DNA from: Candidatus Aegiribacteria sp.
GTDB taxonomy: Bacteria; Fermentibacterota; Fermentibacteria; Fermentibacterales; JCC-6
DNA: 43,127 bases
Direction of reading: 5' to 3'
Assembly (NCBI GenBank): GCA_030620995.1
Contig: JAUXIK010000021.1
Coordinates: forward strand, 1 to 43,127
The translations under genes and the position numbers were made by a program. Positions 8,025-16,842 of the stretch are shown here, in pieces. How positions within the stretch are numbered: position 1 is the first letter of the stretch; every line of letters starts with the position of its first letter. The notes below the pieces were generated by a model. It saw nothing but the letters and a program-made list of their open reading frames with translations, searched no databases and was not told the DNA's origin.

Positions 8025-9869
8025 CTAATCCATTAGAGTCATCTTTCGTGTCTCAATTCGTCCTGAGGTACTCAGGCGGGCGAAGTAGATTCCACTTGGG
8101 ACCGGGTAGCCGCTGTCATCCAGCCCCAGCCAGTCGACATGATGTTCGCCCGAAGTAAGGTTATCGTTGACGAGTGTTCTCACAAGGCAGCCCCGAAGAT
8201 CGTAGACTCGCAGTTGAACCGCAGCCGTTTCATCCAGGACAAAGCGCAACGTTGTCATGGGGTTGAAGGGATTGGGATAATTCGACTGCAGGATAAGCCC
8301 CGCTGGTGTCAGCGACCCTTCATCGGAGACTCCGCCCGGAGGGTAGAACTCGTCGGCGCCGATATCCGGATATAACTCATCGCGCTCATCGTAATCGAAA
8401 TCGGTGGTGATTCCGAGATTGATGAGAGGTGTGCCCTCGCCGATGCAGATACTTGTCTCCAGCAGGTGCAGGTCGGGGAAACTCAGATCCGGATCGCCGG
8501 TGATAGAGTTCTGATCCCGTGGTGAATAACTAGGGGCGTCTTGAAGTTCGGCCAGGGTGTTGTAATAGACAGTTGAGGTTCCACTGCCGATCCTGGCCAC
8601 GTAGCGATTGTCGCTGACAGAGTCGGAATTGACCGATATGAAATTGTAATCGCATTCCGCCATGGTCTCAACCGACAGGATATACAGAGCGCAGTGAACA
8701 TTATCGCTGCCACCGACCCGTTCGTTCAGCAGGAGGTTATCCTTGGTGATCAGATCGGTTGCTTCTCTGTAGATTCGCAGGCAGTAGGAATCCGTGCCGC
8801 GGGCATCGATCCCGGACATGTACAGGGTATTGTAATAGATCTGATTGTTGGTCCCATTGCCTGATGACATGCCGAGGCAGTAGCTCGTATTGGCCTGCAA
8901 GCCCGGCTCCAAGTTAATGATGTTGTTGTAGATAAGATTGCCGCAGCCGTCGCCGTAAAGGTAGATGCCGCGGCAACCGGACATCTCACTGTGTTTCAAG
9001 TCGTGGATGTAATTATGATGGATACATGTTCCAACATTGCCCGAGAGTACACTTATGCCGTAGACGGAACTTCGCGCCATCTCGAAGGTCTGGTAGATCT
9101 CGTTTCCCTCGATAATGCAGTTGTTTGCTCCGTTTACGAGCCGGAAGCCATACTTCTGGAAATCACGAAAAGTGTTGCCCAGGAAGTGGAAATCGTTCAG
9201 TTCGTAATCTCCTCCGTCCATGAAAACTGACCAGGTGCTGGCGCCGATGACTTCGCAGTTGTGCAGTGTGAAGGAATCCATCCCGATCTCGGGTGCGGTG
9301 ACCTCATATGTCGAGCAGTATATTGGAGTAGACCATCCCGTGTTATACTCCGGTGAACTGATGCTGGAGATAGTCATGTTCTCCAGCGTGCAGTGGTCCG
9401 AACCATTCGAAAGCCAGAAGACGAAAATGTCATCGTTTTCGTTGCGGTAGCCGTTGACCACCATGTTACGCTCGCCGTCTTCTCCTCCCAGGGCGGTACC
9501 GTTGAAGCTGATGAAGTCGGAATTATGGATGCGGAAGGCTGAACTGAAGTTGCCGGAAATAGTGATGTTTATCTCCACTTCTGCGCTGGTGTCAGGCCTG
9601 AAGAGAACGGGGTTGTCGACAGAGGAGTTCACATCGACGATGTCGAGGTTGTCGTTCTCGTTGTATATCCCGTCGCGAATGAGGAAAGTGACGCCCCCGG
9701 TGCCCACTCCCTGGGCATTCAAATCGAGGATTGCTTCCTCAACCGAGGTGTAATCCGCGGAGCTGCCGCCGATTGTCTTGATGCCCGAGAGCTGGGGAAA
9801 TGCAGGAGTAGCAAAAGCAAGCAGAAGTATTGCCAGGAACGGTATGGTTGCCGGTGTTTTCTTTCTCAT
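8025..9869 (-). CDS. Secreted right-handed beta-helix protein with C-terminal sorting/FlgD-like domain
   Basis: The 614-residue product has a clean signal peptide (Lys-rich start, 'FLAILLLAFATPAFPQ'). It continues as a repetitive Asn/Ile-rich parallel beta-helix: 'ENMTIS', 'LHNCEVIGAS', 'FLGNTFRDF', 'IEGNEIYQ', 'IHHNYIHDL', 'IYNNIINLE', 'IYYNTLYMS'. It ends with 'SNYPNPFNPMTTLRF', 'LRVYDLRGCLVRTL' and 'PSGIYFARLS', the FCB-type sorting domain. Similar folds bind or cleave polysaccharides, but no catalytic set is recognised. I place the start at ATG 9869 (GAGG seven bases upstream). The base composition is visibly more GC-rich than the genes on both sides, and fragments of the neighbouring gene flank it, so it appears to be a recent insertion. 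Confidence 0.8.
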   Translation of the reverse strand: MRKKTPATIPFLAILLLAFATPAFPQLSGIKTIGGSSADYTSVEEAILDLNAQGVGTGGVTFLIRDGIYNENDNLDIVDVNSSVDNPVLFRPDTSAEVEINITISGNFSSAFRIHNSDFISFNGTALGGEDGERNMVVNGYRNENDDIFVFWLSNGSDHCTLENMTISSISSPEYNTGWSTPIYCSTYEVTAPEIGMDSFTLHNCEVIGASTWSVFMDGGDYELNDFHFLGNTFRDFQKYGFRLVNGANNCIIEGNEIYQTFEMARSSVYGISVLSGNVGTCIHHNYIHDLKHSEMSGCRGIYLYGDGCGNLIYNNIINLEPGLQANTSYCLGMSSGNGTNNQIYYNTLYMSGIDARGTDSYCLRIYREATDLITKDNLLLNERVGGSDNVHCALYILSVETMAECDYNFISVNSDSVSDNRYVARIGSGTSTVYYNTLAELQDAPSYSPRDQNSITGDPDLSFPDLHLLETSICIGEGTPLINLGITTDFDYDERDELYPDIGADEFYPPGGVSDEGSLTPAGLILQSNYPNPFNPMTTLRFVLDETAAVQLRVYDLRGCLVRTLVNDNLTSGEHHVDWLGLDDSGYPVPSGIYFARLSTSGRIETRKMTLMD

Positions 9870-9891
9870 CATCAAACCTCTCTTGAAATAA

Positions 9892-9932
9892 TGAATAGTC
9901 AATCAATCGTACATTTGTGCCTGGTTCAACCT
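9892..9932 (+). repeat. Right copy of the 41-bp repeat (see 5671-5711)
   Basis: This spans the stop codon and last codons of the minus-strand secreted-protein gene. It matches 5671-5711 at 35 of 41 bases in direct orientation, bracketing a 4.2-kb segment. Confidence 0.8.
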
Positions 9933-10574
9933 GAGAAGCGGCAGATCGACGATCAGAAGAGAGTCAATACCTTCGAAAGAAGGCAGACCTATCCTGATAA
10001 CAGGATATTCCGGTTCCTTCAGAAGAAGTATGAAACTCTCAGGGTCAAACCAGAATCCATTCGTCCAGAGCCAGCTGTCGGTTGAGACATCAGGCGGAAT
10101 ATCAAGATTCTCCCTGAAAAGCTCATGAAACACCGAATCCATCTGAATAATGTTTTTAAGATTGAGTACCGTTCCATCCATCAGCCATGTGCGATAGGCG
10201 CTGAAAAGAGATACTCGCTCCGGATTTCTCATCAGTTTGACCCGCATCAATCCGGACACCCATGCAGATTCTGAAACGAGAAGTTCCAGCATTCTTTCCT
10301 CTGTGGCACCTGCCTCGATAAGTGATGGAACAATATCAGCAGGCAGCGGGGCTATCCAGAAAAGCGTATCCTTTGTTTCTGACCCGATAGTCATGCATAC
10401 TCCCTGAACAAGATAATGATGCGGAATACCACCGGCAATGTATGTTGAATCCATGCTGATAACAGTCAGAACCGAATCTGGTACCGGTTCCTCAGGAGGA
10501 GTGCTTCCAGGTATTTCAGATGATTCACCAGGAGATTGTGCTAAAGCGATCAGAAATAACAATAGAACACTCAT
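9903..10574 (-). CDS. Secreted hypothetical protein
   Basis: I do not recognise this 223-residue protein. A short hydrophobic N-terminus ('SVLLLFLIALAQS') looks like a signal peptide, followed by a Pro/Glu/Ser-rich linker to about residue 35. The rest is a mixed globular region with 'YLVQGVCMTIGSETKDTLFWIAPLP' and an acidic, Trp-rich stretch 'DSWLWTNGFWFDPESF'. Its ATG directly abuts the radC stop (no spacer), so it is co-transcribed with mscS and radC. Two fragments of its 3' half occur elsewhere in the window (5671-5711 and 7931-7964), which suggests that the region around its end has been rearranged more than once. Confidence 0.6.
   Translation of the reverse strand: MSVLLLFLIALAQSPGESSEIPGSTPPEEPVPDSVLTVISMDSTYIAGGIPHHYLVQGVCMTIGSETKDTLFWIAPLPADIVPSLIEAGATEERMLELLVSESAWVSGLMRVKLMRNPERVSLFSAYRTWLMDGTVLNLKNIIQMDSVFHELFRENLDIPPDVSTDSWLWTNGFWFDPESFILLLKEPEYPVIRIGLPSFEGIDSLLIVDLPLLRLNQAQMYD
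9981..10014 (+). repeat. Source copy of the 34-bp fragment found at 7931-7964
   Basis: This lies within the coding region of the secreted hypothetical protein, where it reads 'PVIRIGL' on the minus strand. It contains the perfect inverted repeat ATCCTG-ATAA-CAGGAT. Confidence 0.65.
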
Positions 10575-11249
10575 CTAATTGAAAACTCCTTCTTCTCTCA
10601 GGCTCAGGGTTTCACCGTCAGCTATGATCATATGGTCGAGAAGCCTGAAACCGAGGCTTTTTCCAAGATCCCGAAGGTTTCTTGTAAGTCTTATATCCTC
10701 CTGGCTTGCACGTTTTGCTCCTCCGGGATGATTGTGAACCAGAATAACACCGGTAGCGCCTGTAGCAATAACCTTCTCCAGCAGATTTCTGGGATGTACT
10801 GCGGCCTTATCCACAGTTCCGAATTCCAGAATACATTCAGCAATCAGTCTGTTGCTCGAATCCAGCAGAAGGGCAACGAGTCTCTCTTTCCTGAGAGCAC
10901 TCATCTTTATTTCAAGATATTCTCTGACTTTCTCAGGGCTGTCAATAACCTGTGTGCCCTTCTTTAACCTGAACGATTGTGTGGTGATGGAAGTTGCCAG
11001 GTTCAGGAGAACAGAAGCCGCCGGACCTATTCCGGGAACGGTCTGAAGCATCGCAGGCGGCTGGTTCAGCACACTGCGAAGAGATCCGAATTTCTCAATA
11101 AGCGCCGCGGCTGTCTCTTTTGTGTTCTTCCTCGGGATTGCGTAGGTCAGAAGGAGTTCGAGAGCATCCCTGTCCGAAAATCCCCTGATTCCTGCCTCAA
11201 GAAACCTCTGCCTGAGACGTTCTCTATGGCCTTTTGCGGAAAGACTCAT
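10575..11249 (-). CDS. radC: RadC family JAB1/MPN-domain protein
   Basis: A full-length (224 residues) RadC. The N-terminal helix-hairpin-helix region includes 'DALELLLTYAIPRKNTKETA' and 'TVPGIGPAASVLL'. The C-terminal JAMM metalloprotease-like domain has Glu in 'LIAECILEFGTV' and the metal motif 'VHNHPGG' plus a downstream Ser and Asp ('ASQED'). Despite the name, no repair role is firmly established for the family; it is often found on mobile elements as well as chromosomes. Its ATG overlaps the mscS stop by three bases and its stop abuts the next gene. Confidence 0.95.
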   Translation of the reverse strand: MSLSAKGHRERLRQRFLEAGIRGFSDRDALELLLTYAIPRKNTKETAAALIEKFGSLRSVLNQPPAMLQTVPGIGPAASVLLNLATSITTQSFRLKKGTQVIDSPEKVREYLEIKMSALRKERLVALLLDSSNRLIAECILEFGTVDKAAVHPRNLLEKVIATGATGVILVHNHPGGAKRASQEDIRLTRNLRDLGKSLGFRLLDHMIIADGETLSLREEGVFN

Positions 11250-12301
11250 TTTTCCAGATAAACTGTTGTGGACGGGAAAGCGAAATCAAGTTCGAGGTCG
11301 TATACGATCCTCATGATATTCAGATTAAGGGCTTCCCTCTTGTTCAGCCACACATTGTAGTCGGTTGTCAGTATGAAGTATTTCATATCGATATCCAGCG
11401 AGGAGTCACCGAAACCGGTGAAATTTACAAAGATGTTATCGTTGTCGATTAATTCATCGTCCTGAAGCATCTGCCGCAGCTGTATAAGAAGCTTTTCCAT
11501 CTTGTCGGGAGTAGTGTCATAAGTTACTCCAATTGTAGTTGATGTTCGTCTCATCGGGCGCTTGGAGAAGTTATTGATGTTGGAGTCCATTATCTCCTTG
11601 TTGGGTATTGTCACGAGGGTTTTTTCCAGGGTACGTATTCTGGTCGAACGTATCCCGATCTCCTCAACTGTTCCAGTAGTACCTTTGATTTCGACAAAAT
11701 CCCCAATCATGAAAGGCCTGTCCAGGAAAATAACTACCGAAGCGAATATCCCCGATATGGAATCCTGGGCAGCCAGAGCCAGAGCAATACCGCCAATACC
11801 CATTCCGGCGATAATTCCGCTTACAGGATATCCGTTGGACTGCATGTAGAAGACGATCCCGATTGCGACAACGATGAATTTGGCGAGTTTACGGAGTATT
11901 GGTATCAGCTGGTCATCCATCCTTGATTCGGTATCGGCTGCGATATCAGCCATCTGTTCAGAAACGGCGTCAATTGTTCTCATGATAAGCCAGAGGATGT
12001 TTATTGTAAGAAGGAAGAGGAATAATTTTTTTATCAAGTCAACTGTAAAGAGCGGTAATGAATGGATCAGCAGAGAGAAATAGATACCCACAATAATAAA
12101 CAGAAAAGATGCTGGTTTAATCAGATCCCTCGCTAGAGTTGCTGCGAAACCAAGTTTTTTCTTTCCCGTTTTTTTCAATATGGAACTCAGGACGCATTTC
12201 AGTGCAAAAGCCAGCAGTACTATGATGATTGACGCAGCGATCCTGCCCAGGGGTAATCCACCTGTACTGTAGTTATAAATTTCTGCCAGCCCATTACTCA
12301 T
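11246..12301 (-). CDS. mscS: Small-conductance mechanosensitive ion channel (MscS family)
   Basis: A 351-residue MscS homologue. Four or five transmembrane helices occupy roughly residues 18-190. The pore helix is Gly/Ala-rich ('AGMGIGGIALALAAQDSI'). The cytosolic beta domain has the family signature 'DRPFMIGDFVEIKGTTGTV', then 'RTLEKTLVTIPNKEIMD' and a C-terminal alpha/beta domain. It opens under membrane tension to release solutes during hypo-osmotic shock. I use ATG 12301, which has GGAGG eight bases upstream, rather than the ORF's first start at 12316. A TATAAT-like box (12342-12347, minus strand) lies in front but no good -35 is seen. It leads the mscS-radC-secreted protein operon. Confidence 0.92.
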   Translation of the reverse strand: MSNGLAEIYNYSTGGLPLGRIAASIIIVLLAFALKCVLSSILKKTGKKKLGFAATLARDLIKPASFLFIIVGIYFSLLIHSLPLFTVDLIKKLFLFLLTINILWLIMRTIDAVSEQMADIAADTESRMDDQLIPILRKLAKFIVVAIGIVFYMQSNGYPVSGIIAGMGIGGIALALAAQDSISGIFASVVIFLDRPFMIGDFVEIKGTTGTVEEIGIRSTRIRTLEKTLVTIPNKEIMDSNINNFSKRPMRRTSTTIGVTYDTTPDKMEKLLIQLRQMLQDDELIDNDNIFVNFTGFGDSSLDIDMKYFILTTDYNVWLNKREALNLNIMRIVYDLELDFAFPSTTVYLEK

Positions 12302-12604
12302 TTCTCCTACCTCCATACATACATAGCTGGTTAATTCAAATATTATACCTGCACAAAATGAAGAAGGTTATAGATGGTGTCAACCGGCTTGCATATTTCA
12401 TCAGGTTACCAGATATATGTTCTGGAACCCTGTTTGTTAATGTGTGTTATATTCCGATGTGATGATAGTAGTGAAGTGTATCGAACTGCATACCCTGTGC
12501 GTTTGAGTAAGGAATTTTTCTTTATTCTAACCCTCCTGTTGACAATGACAGGTATACCACACATTTCATTGGCTTGCCTGTTTAATAAATATTCTGGAGG
12601 TATC
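12302..12604. other. Divergent intergenic region between mscS and lepB
   Basis: This 303-base region is AT-rich and has no convincing gene; open frames running through it show no recognisable protein. It holds a possible -10 (TATAAT on the minus strand, 12342-12347) for mscS and an isolated TTGACA (12539-12544) without a clear -10 for lepB. No riboswitch or RNA fold was recognised. Confidence 0.4.
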
Positions 12605-13336
12605 TTGAAATTTGAAAAGATCAGAGACTGGATACTGCAACTGTCTTTAGCGCTGATAATATTTTTTGGATTCCTGAGACCATTTGTAATAGAAGCATTC
12701 AGAATTCCCACCCCGAGTATGGAAGGAACCTTGCTGGTAGGAGATCATCTTCTTGTTATGAAAGTAGAAGAGGGACAGCGAATCCCCTGGACCGATAAAA
12801 TGGAACCTCTTTTTCATAATTACAGGGGAAATTCTTACGGACTGCTCATGCCTGCAACAAGTAATCCGGAGGCCGGAGAGATACTTGTATTCAAATGTCC
12901 GGCGACGGGAAAGGATTTCATCAAACGGACTGTTGCTGTGGCAGGTGATACCATCAGGGTGAGTGGAGATACCTTATACGTAAACGGGCAGCCCTCCCCG
13001 GAATGGGCGTTATGCTATCAGGATGAATTCGAACCAAGTCCGCTTGACCAGGCATGGCCTGACACCATTGATGAACTGTATGGAAGAGTACGTGATCTTG
13101 CTTACTGGGAGATAAGAAACAACTGTATTATTACCGAGGACGGTCTTCTGGCTTATGTCGTTCCAGAAGAGCATGTATTCATGATGGGGGATAACCGGGA
13201 TCACAGCAGCGACAGCAGGGTCTGGGGGGCGTTGCCGATTGATCTGATTAAAGGCGAAGCTCTTCTGACTTACTGGTCATGGACACCTGGCAATGGCCTC
13301 CCGAAGTTTGACAGAGTTGCGAGGCTGATCAGGTGA
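12605..13336 (+). CDS. lepB: Signal peptidase I
   Basis: A 243-residue leader peptidase. One N-terminal membrane anchor (about residues 10-30) precedes the catalytic Ser38 in 'IPTPSMEGTLLVGDHLLV'. The general base Lys107 lies in 'FIKRTVAVAGD', and the conserved 'MMGDNRDHSSDSRVWG' box is present. It cleaves signal peptides from exported proteins on the outer face of the inner membrane. I start it at TTG 12605, four bases after GGAGG and placed just before the anchor; the longer frame beginning at 12374 would add ~77 unrelated residues. The stop overlaps the next gene's GTG. Confidence 0.92.
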   Translation: MKFEKIRDWILQLSLALIIFFGFLRPFVIEAFRIPTPSMEGTLLVGDHLLVMKVEEGQRIPWTDKMEPLFHNYRGNSYGLLMPATSNPEAGEILVFKCPATGKDFIKRTVAVAGDTIRVSGDTLYVNGQPSPEWALCYQDEFEPSPLDQAWPDTIDELYGRVRDLAYWEIRNNCIITEDGLLAYVVPEEHVFMMGDNRDHSSDSRVWGALPIDLIKGEALLTYWSWTPGNGLPKFDRVARLIR

Positions 13337-14301
13337 GCGACATCCTGTTGAATGAAACTCTTCCTTACTCCGAAGCATATTTTGAAAAAGTACCAATTAG
13401 ATTCCTGAACCTCAAAGAACTTTCCAGGGGAGCTCTTGACAGCAGAGACCTTCACCGAGATGGATACTGGAAAATTGACAGCAGAACAGGCCCGGTAGCC
13501 TACCACGCTATTAAGAATGGAACACCGTATCGATTTATCGGGCGGGACGCAAAGGGGCTTGAGGATTTCCTGCAATGGCTTGAGAATGACATTAAGGAAA
13601 TGTACCTGTCCTATTACTTTGTTGAAGATAATGTGCTGAAATACCTGCTCAGATGCTGGACAGATGAACCTGTTCTAAGAAAGCTGAATGGATCCAAAGG
13701 GCAGATAATGGACCTTTATGAGAAGCTGATAGGGAAAGGGGAATCCGGCCTTATCAGGACTGTCAAGGATGATATTGCAGCTCTGTTTCCGATCATTGAT
13801 GGAAATGCTGATATCGGCTGGTTGCCGGGTAGAACTCTTGATGGTCCGGAAGTCTGGGAATACCTTGAGTACGAAGCTTCGAAGGGATGTTCAGGATACT
13901 TCTATCCCGGGAAAACTCAATCTTTATCCAGTGTTGGTCTTGATGAGATATCTCTTCTTCTCAGTGCTTTTAACAGCTGGTATACAGTGCTTCTGGAAAG
14001 GTGGACGGACTGTTTCATGCAGTCAGTCCACATATTCGGAGCCATGAGGAGAGAGATACCTTTGCTTGCAAAACTTGTTCTTATACCGGATGAAGGTCTG
14101 CAGCAGAAAATACCTTTTGATGATCCTCAGAGGCTTCCCGAAGTTATTGTATATCTTGTGAATGCTATTTCACATGAGAATGATAATCCGGATAAATGCA
14201 TTCAACTGTTCAAAGACGTAAATTCCGACCAGAGACATGCGCTGACTTCAGCAGGTCTCGGTGAACTGATGAAAAAAAAGAAAACGAAATTTGCGGACTA
14301 G
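13333..14301 (+). CDS. Hypothetical protein coupled to lepB
   Basis: I do not recognise this 322-residue protein. It has no signal peptide or membrane segment and looks cytosolic and mostly helical in its second half. Conspicuous stretches are 'YWKIDSRTGPVAYHAIKNG', 'YRFIGRDAKGLEDFLQWLE', a Trp/Tyr-rich centre and a Lys-rich tail ('KKKKTKF'). GTG overlaps the lepB stop (GTGA), so the two are co-translated. It ends six bases from the convergent ktrA gene. The only functional hint is the coupling to signal peptidase. Confidence 0.6.
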   Translation: MSDILLNETLPYSEAYFEKVPIRFLNLKELSRGALDSRDLHRDGYWKIDSRTGPVAYHAIKNGTPYRFIGRDAKGLEDFLQWLENDIKEMYLSYYFVEDNVLKYLLRCWTDEPVLRKLNGSKGQIMDLYEKLIGKGESGLIRTVKDDIAALFPIIDGNADIGWLPGRTLDGPEVWEYLEYEASKGCSGYFYPGKTQSLSSVGLDEISLLLSAFNSWYTVLLERWTDCFMQSVHIFGAMRREIPLLAKLVLIPDEGLQQKIPFDDPQRLPEVIVYLVNAISHENDNPDKCIQLFKDVNSDQRHALTSAGLGELMKKKKTKFAD

Positions 14302-14307
14302 TCCGGA

Positions 14308-14967
14308 TCAGCTCTGAAGGTATCGCTTGATATCCTCCTGTGTACCCATGATGAATATGTGATCATCTTCTCTGAAGACATCGTCCGGTCTGGGAATCCT
14401 GTACTTCCGGCCATCATCAGTCATTCTTCCGATGTATGCAATATTCAGACCGAAGACGCGGCGAATGTCCAGGTCTCTGAGCATTCGGCCAACCATCGCT
14501 TCCTTGACTTCCACATGCGCGAAGACAATTCCGCCCGAGAGGGGTATGTAGGATTCTACTCCCTGCAGAGTGAGTCGCCTTGCTTCGGTGACGCCCTGCG
14601 TTTGTTCCGGAGTGTAGATATGATCAGCTCCGACCGCCTGTAGAATGCGTGCCTCGCGTTTACTTGTGGCTCTGCTGTGAACCTTCAAACCCATATCCTT
14701 GAGTATTTTCGTAACAAGAACATTAGAACCGAAATCTTCTCCTATAGCAACAATGACAAGGTCCATGTTAGCCAGACCATGTGCTTCAAGAATATTCTCA
14801 TCGGTGCAGTCAAAAGCTACGGCTGCAGAGACTGAATTACTGATCTCCTGTACAAGACGCTCGCTGATGTCGATTGCAAGTACTTCTGCACCAAGATCTT
14901 CAAGCTTTGTCGCCATACTGTATCCAAACGAACCCAAACCGATTACCGCGAATTTTTGTGCTTTCAA
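14308..14967 (-). CDS. ktrA: Potassium uptake regulatory subunit KtrA/TrkA
   Basis: A 219-residue RCK protein: N-terminal Rossmann fold with 'VIGLGSFGYSMA' and acidic 'LAIDISE' (nucleotide binding, TrkA_N, residues ~5-125), then a TrkA_C domain (~135-219). One RCK unit of this length is typical of KtrA. It forms an octameric cytosolic ring that gates the KtrB channel in response to ATP/ADP or NAD(H). It lies 18 bases after ktrB on the same strand, so the two form an operon. Confidence 0.92.
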   Translation of the reverse strand: MKAQKFAVIGLGSFGYSMATKLEDLGAEVLAIDISERLVQEISNSVSAAVAFDCTDENILEAHGLANMDLVIVAIGEDFGSNVLVTKILKDMGLKVHSRATSKREARILQAVGADHIYTPEQTQGVTEARRLTLQGVESYIPLSGGIVFAHVEVKEAMVGRMLRDLDIRRVFGLNIAYIGRMTDDGRKYRIPRPDDVFREDDHIFIMGTQEDIKRYLQS

Positions 14968-14985
14968 GATTATCCGTCTCCGATT

Positions 14986-16773
14986 CTATCCAATTGTAAT
15001 CCGTGTTTCGGGATATTTATACAACATAACATGTTTTCTTCCAGTTGCTGCAGCGAGTGTAGCCGGTCCAATTCTTCCCAAAAACATTGTAAGTATGATT
15101 ATTACCTTTCCTATCCAGGTCAAACCTGGAGTGGGTCCGGTGGATAGACCTACAGTGCCGAAAGCGCTCATTGATTCGAAAATATAGTCGAATGGTCCGA
15201 ATTCTGACGAAGAATTCTGTTCGGAGATGAGCAGAAGTCCTGCTGAAACGGTGAAAACCATCCCTCCTAGAAGGAGTACAGCAGCCACACGGTTGATATC
15301 ATGAGGGGAAATGTTGCGGTTCCATATCTCCGTGGATGGTTTTCTTCGAATAAGAGACATGAAACTCATAAATATCACACCGATTGTGCTGGTTTTGACG
15401 CCACCGCCTGTTCCCCCCGGAGACGCACCTATGAACATCAACACTATAATAAACCATTGCATTGCGGGCATCAGAGTAGACGTGGGAACGGTATTGAATC
15501 CTGCTGTTCGCGGCGTTACGGAACCGAGAAAAGCATTTGAGATCTTCTGTGAGAAACTCATTCCAGCCAGAGAATTGTTCCACTCGAACACAAGGAATAA
15601 TCCAAAGCCGGCTACTATGAGTATGGCAGTGATCCAGAGAACGAGTTTTACCTGTACAGACATCCGCATACTGGTTCCAGTTTTCATTCTGTGAAGGATA
15701 TGTGCTCCAATAGAAGTTAGAATCAGGAAACCGATTCCTCCAAGTACGATTAGGCTGCCTATAGTAATAGCGATTCCAGGTACATGCGCGAAAGCTTCAA
15801 GATTGGTTGGATTACTGAAATAGCCGGATGAAGCATCTGCCAGCGTGGGATTCAGACAGAAACCCGCATTACAGAATGCGGAAATACTATGGAAAATCGA
15901 TTGCCAGATCTTGAAATTCATCGTCCACCCGACAGGCTGACCATCCCATATCAGGTAGAGTATGAAAGCTCCGGCACTTTCTATTGTCAGGGTCCAGCCT
16001 ATAATTGAACCCATTATTCTTTTAAGATCGTTTATAAAATCACTATCCATCACCTGAACAAGCGAGGCTGATTCGCGAAGGCCGGCGTTGTGTCCCAGAA
16101 ACAGCGCGAAGAAAGCCACAAATGTCATTATTCCAAGGCCGCCAACCTGAATGAGAATCAGAATTATTGTCTGCCCGAAAATGGTGAAATCCGTTGCTGT
16201 ATCTCTCACGATGAGTCCTGTTACACATGTTGCCGATGTAGATGTAAAAACCGCATCTACCACACCGATACTGCTACCGGAAGGCGTCGCGTTAGGTAAA
16301 AGCAGCATAGCTGTTCCAAAAGTGATAACAATGGCAAATGAAACCGGAAGAATGGCAGCCGGGGAGAGATGATCCAGAGCCCAGGATCCCATATGTGCAA
16401 GGAGCACTCTCACGGAACAGAGAGTACTGTAGATAAGAGATACTTTTACAGCAAGCACTAATCCACCGGGTAACATTCCTTCATGCAATATTCGGATTGC
16501 GACGATCAGGATCGCTATGATGTAGAGGAAAGAAAAGAGCAGCAGCCATTTTTCATCGGTGAATCTTTCCTTGAATGAAGAGACTCCATCCGGCAGTACT
16601 ATTCCCGCCAGGAACATCAGGGATATAAAAACAATCAGAATGTCGACTGCAAGCAGAATATCCGGTGACCGGAGAGACAGCCCGAAAAGCGCAATAAGAA
16701 CAGCAAATACACAAAGCGAAAGAAACAGTCGAACCGAATTACTCCCAATAAATCTGTTATCCAATGCGACCAT
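14986..16773 (-). CDS. ktrB: Potassium transporter KtrB/TrkH family
   Basis: A 595-residue membrane protein with the four P-loop repeats of the KtrB/TrkH superfamily. The filter segments are around 'TCVTGLIV', 'FCNAGFCLN', 'PRTAGFNT' and 'FGTVGLSTG', each with the selectivity Gly. The core starts near residue 140. About 130 residues with several extra hydrophobic helices precede it, so the protein is longer than classic KtrB (~450) and nearer the ~600-residue forms. It moves K+ (with Na+) across the inner membrane under KtrA control. The start is uncertain: ATG 16773 has GGGAGG almost touching it, so a TTG at 16764 is an alternative. Confidence 0.9.
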   Translation of the reverse strand: MVALDNRFIGSNSVRLFLSLCVFAVLIALFGLSLRSPDILLAVDILIVFISLMFLAGIVLPDGVSSFKERFTDEKWLLLFSFLYIIAILIVAIRILHEGMLPGGLVLAVKVSLIYSTLCSVRVLLAHMGSWALDHLSPAAILPVSFAIVITFGTAMLLLPNATPSGSSIGVVDAVFTSTSATCVTGLIVRDTATDFTIFGQTIILILIQVGGLGIMTFVAFFALFLGHNAGLRESASLVQVMDSDFINDLKRIMGSIIGWTLTIESAGAFILYLIWDGQPVGWTMNFKIWQSIFHSISAFCNAGFCLNPTLADASSGYFSNPTNLEAFAHVPGIAITIGSLIVLGGIGFLILTSIGAHILHRMKTGTSMRMSVQVKLVLWITAILIVAGFGLFLVFEWNNSLAGMSFSQKISNAFLGSVTPRTAGFNTVPTSTLMPAMQWFIIVLMFIGASPGGTGGGVKTSTIGVIFMSFMSLIRRKPSTEIWNRNISPHDINRVAAVLLLGGMVFTVSAGLLLISEQNSSSEFGPFDYIFESMSAFGTVGLSTGPTPGLTWIGKVIIILTMFLGRIGPATLAAATGRKHVMLYKYPETRITIG

Positions 16774-16842
16774 ACCTCCCTGCCACGGTTTCAAGCATAT
16801 TAACACTCAATGCACGCCCGGTCAAATACGAAAGGAAATCAA

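Noticed and set aside
8017..8026. GGTCGTATCT, ten bases shared with the transposase element ends
   Set aside because: Too short and without the rest of the 27-bp end; plausible by chance.
9992..10007. Palindrome ATCCTG-ATAA-CAGGAT as an operator
   Set aside because: It lies inside the coding region of the secreted hypothetical gene, far from any promoter; the similarity to 7931-7964 is better treated as a repeat.
12539..12567. TTGACA as a lepB promoter
   Set aside because: No acceptable -10 hexamer at 16-18 bases; kept only as a remark.
12374..12604. Long N-terminal extension of lepB
   Set aside because: The added ~77 residues look unlike signal peptidase; TTG 12605 after GGAGG fits the family.
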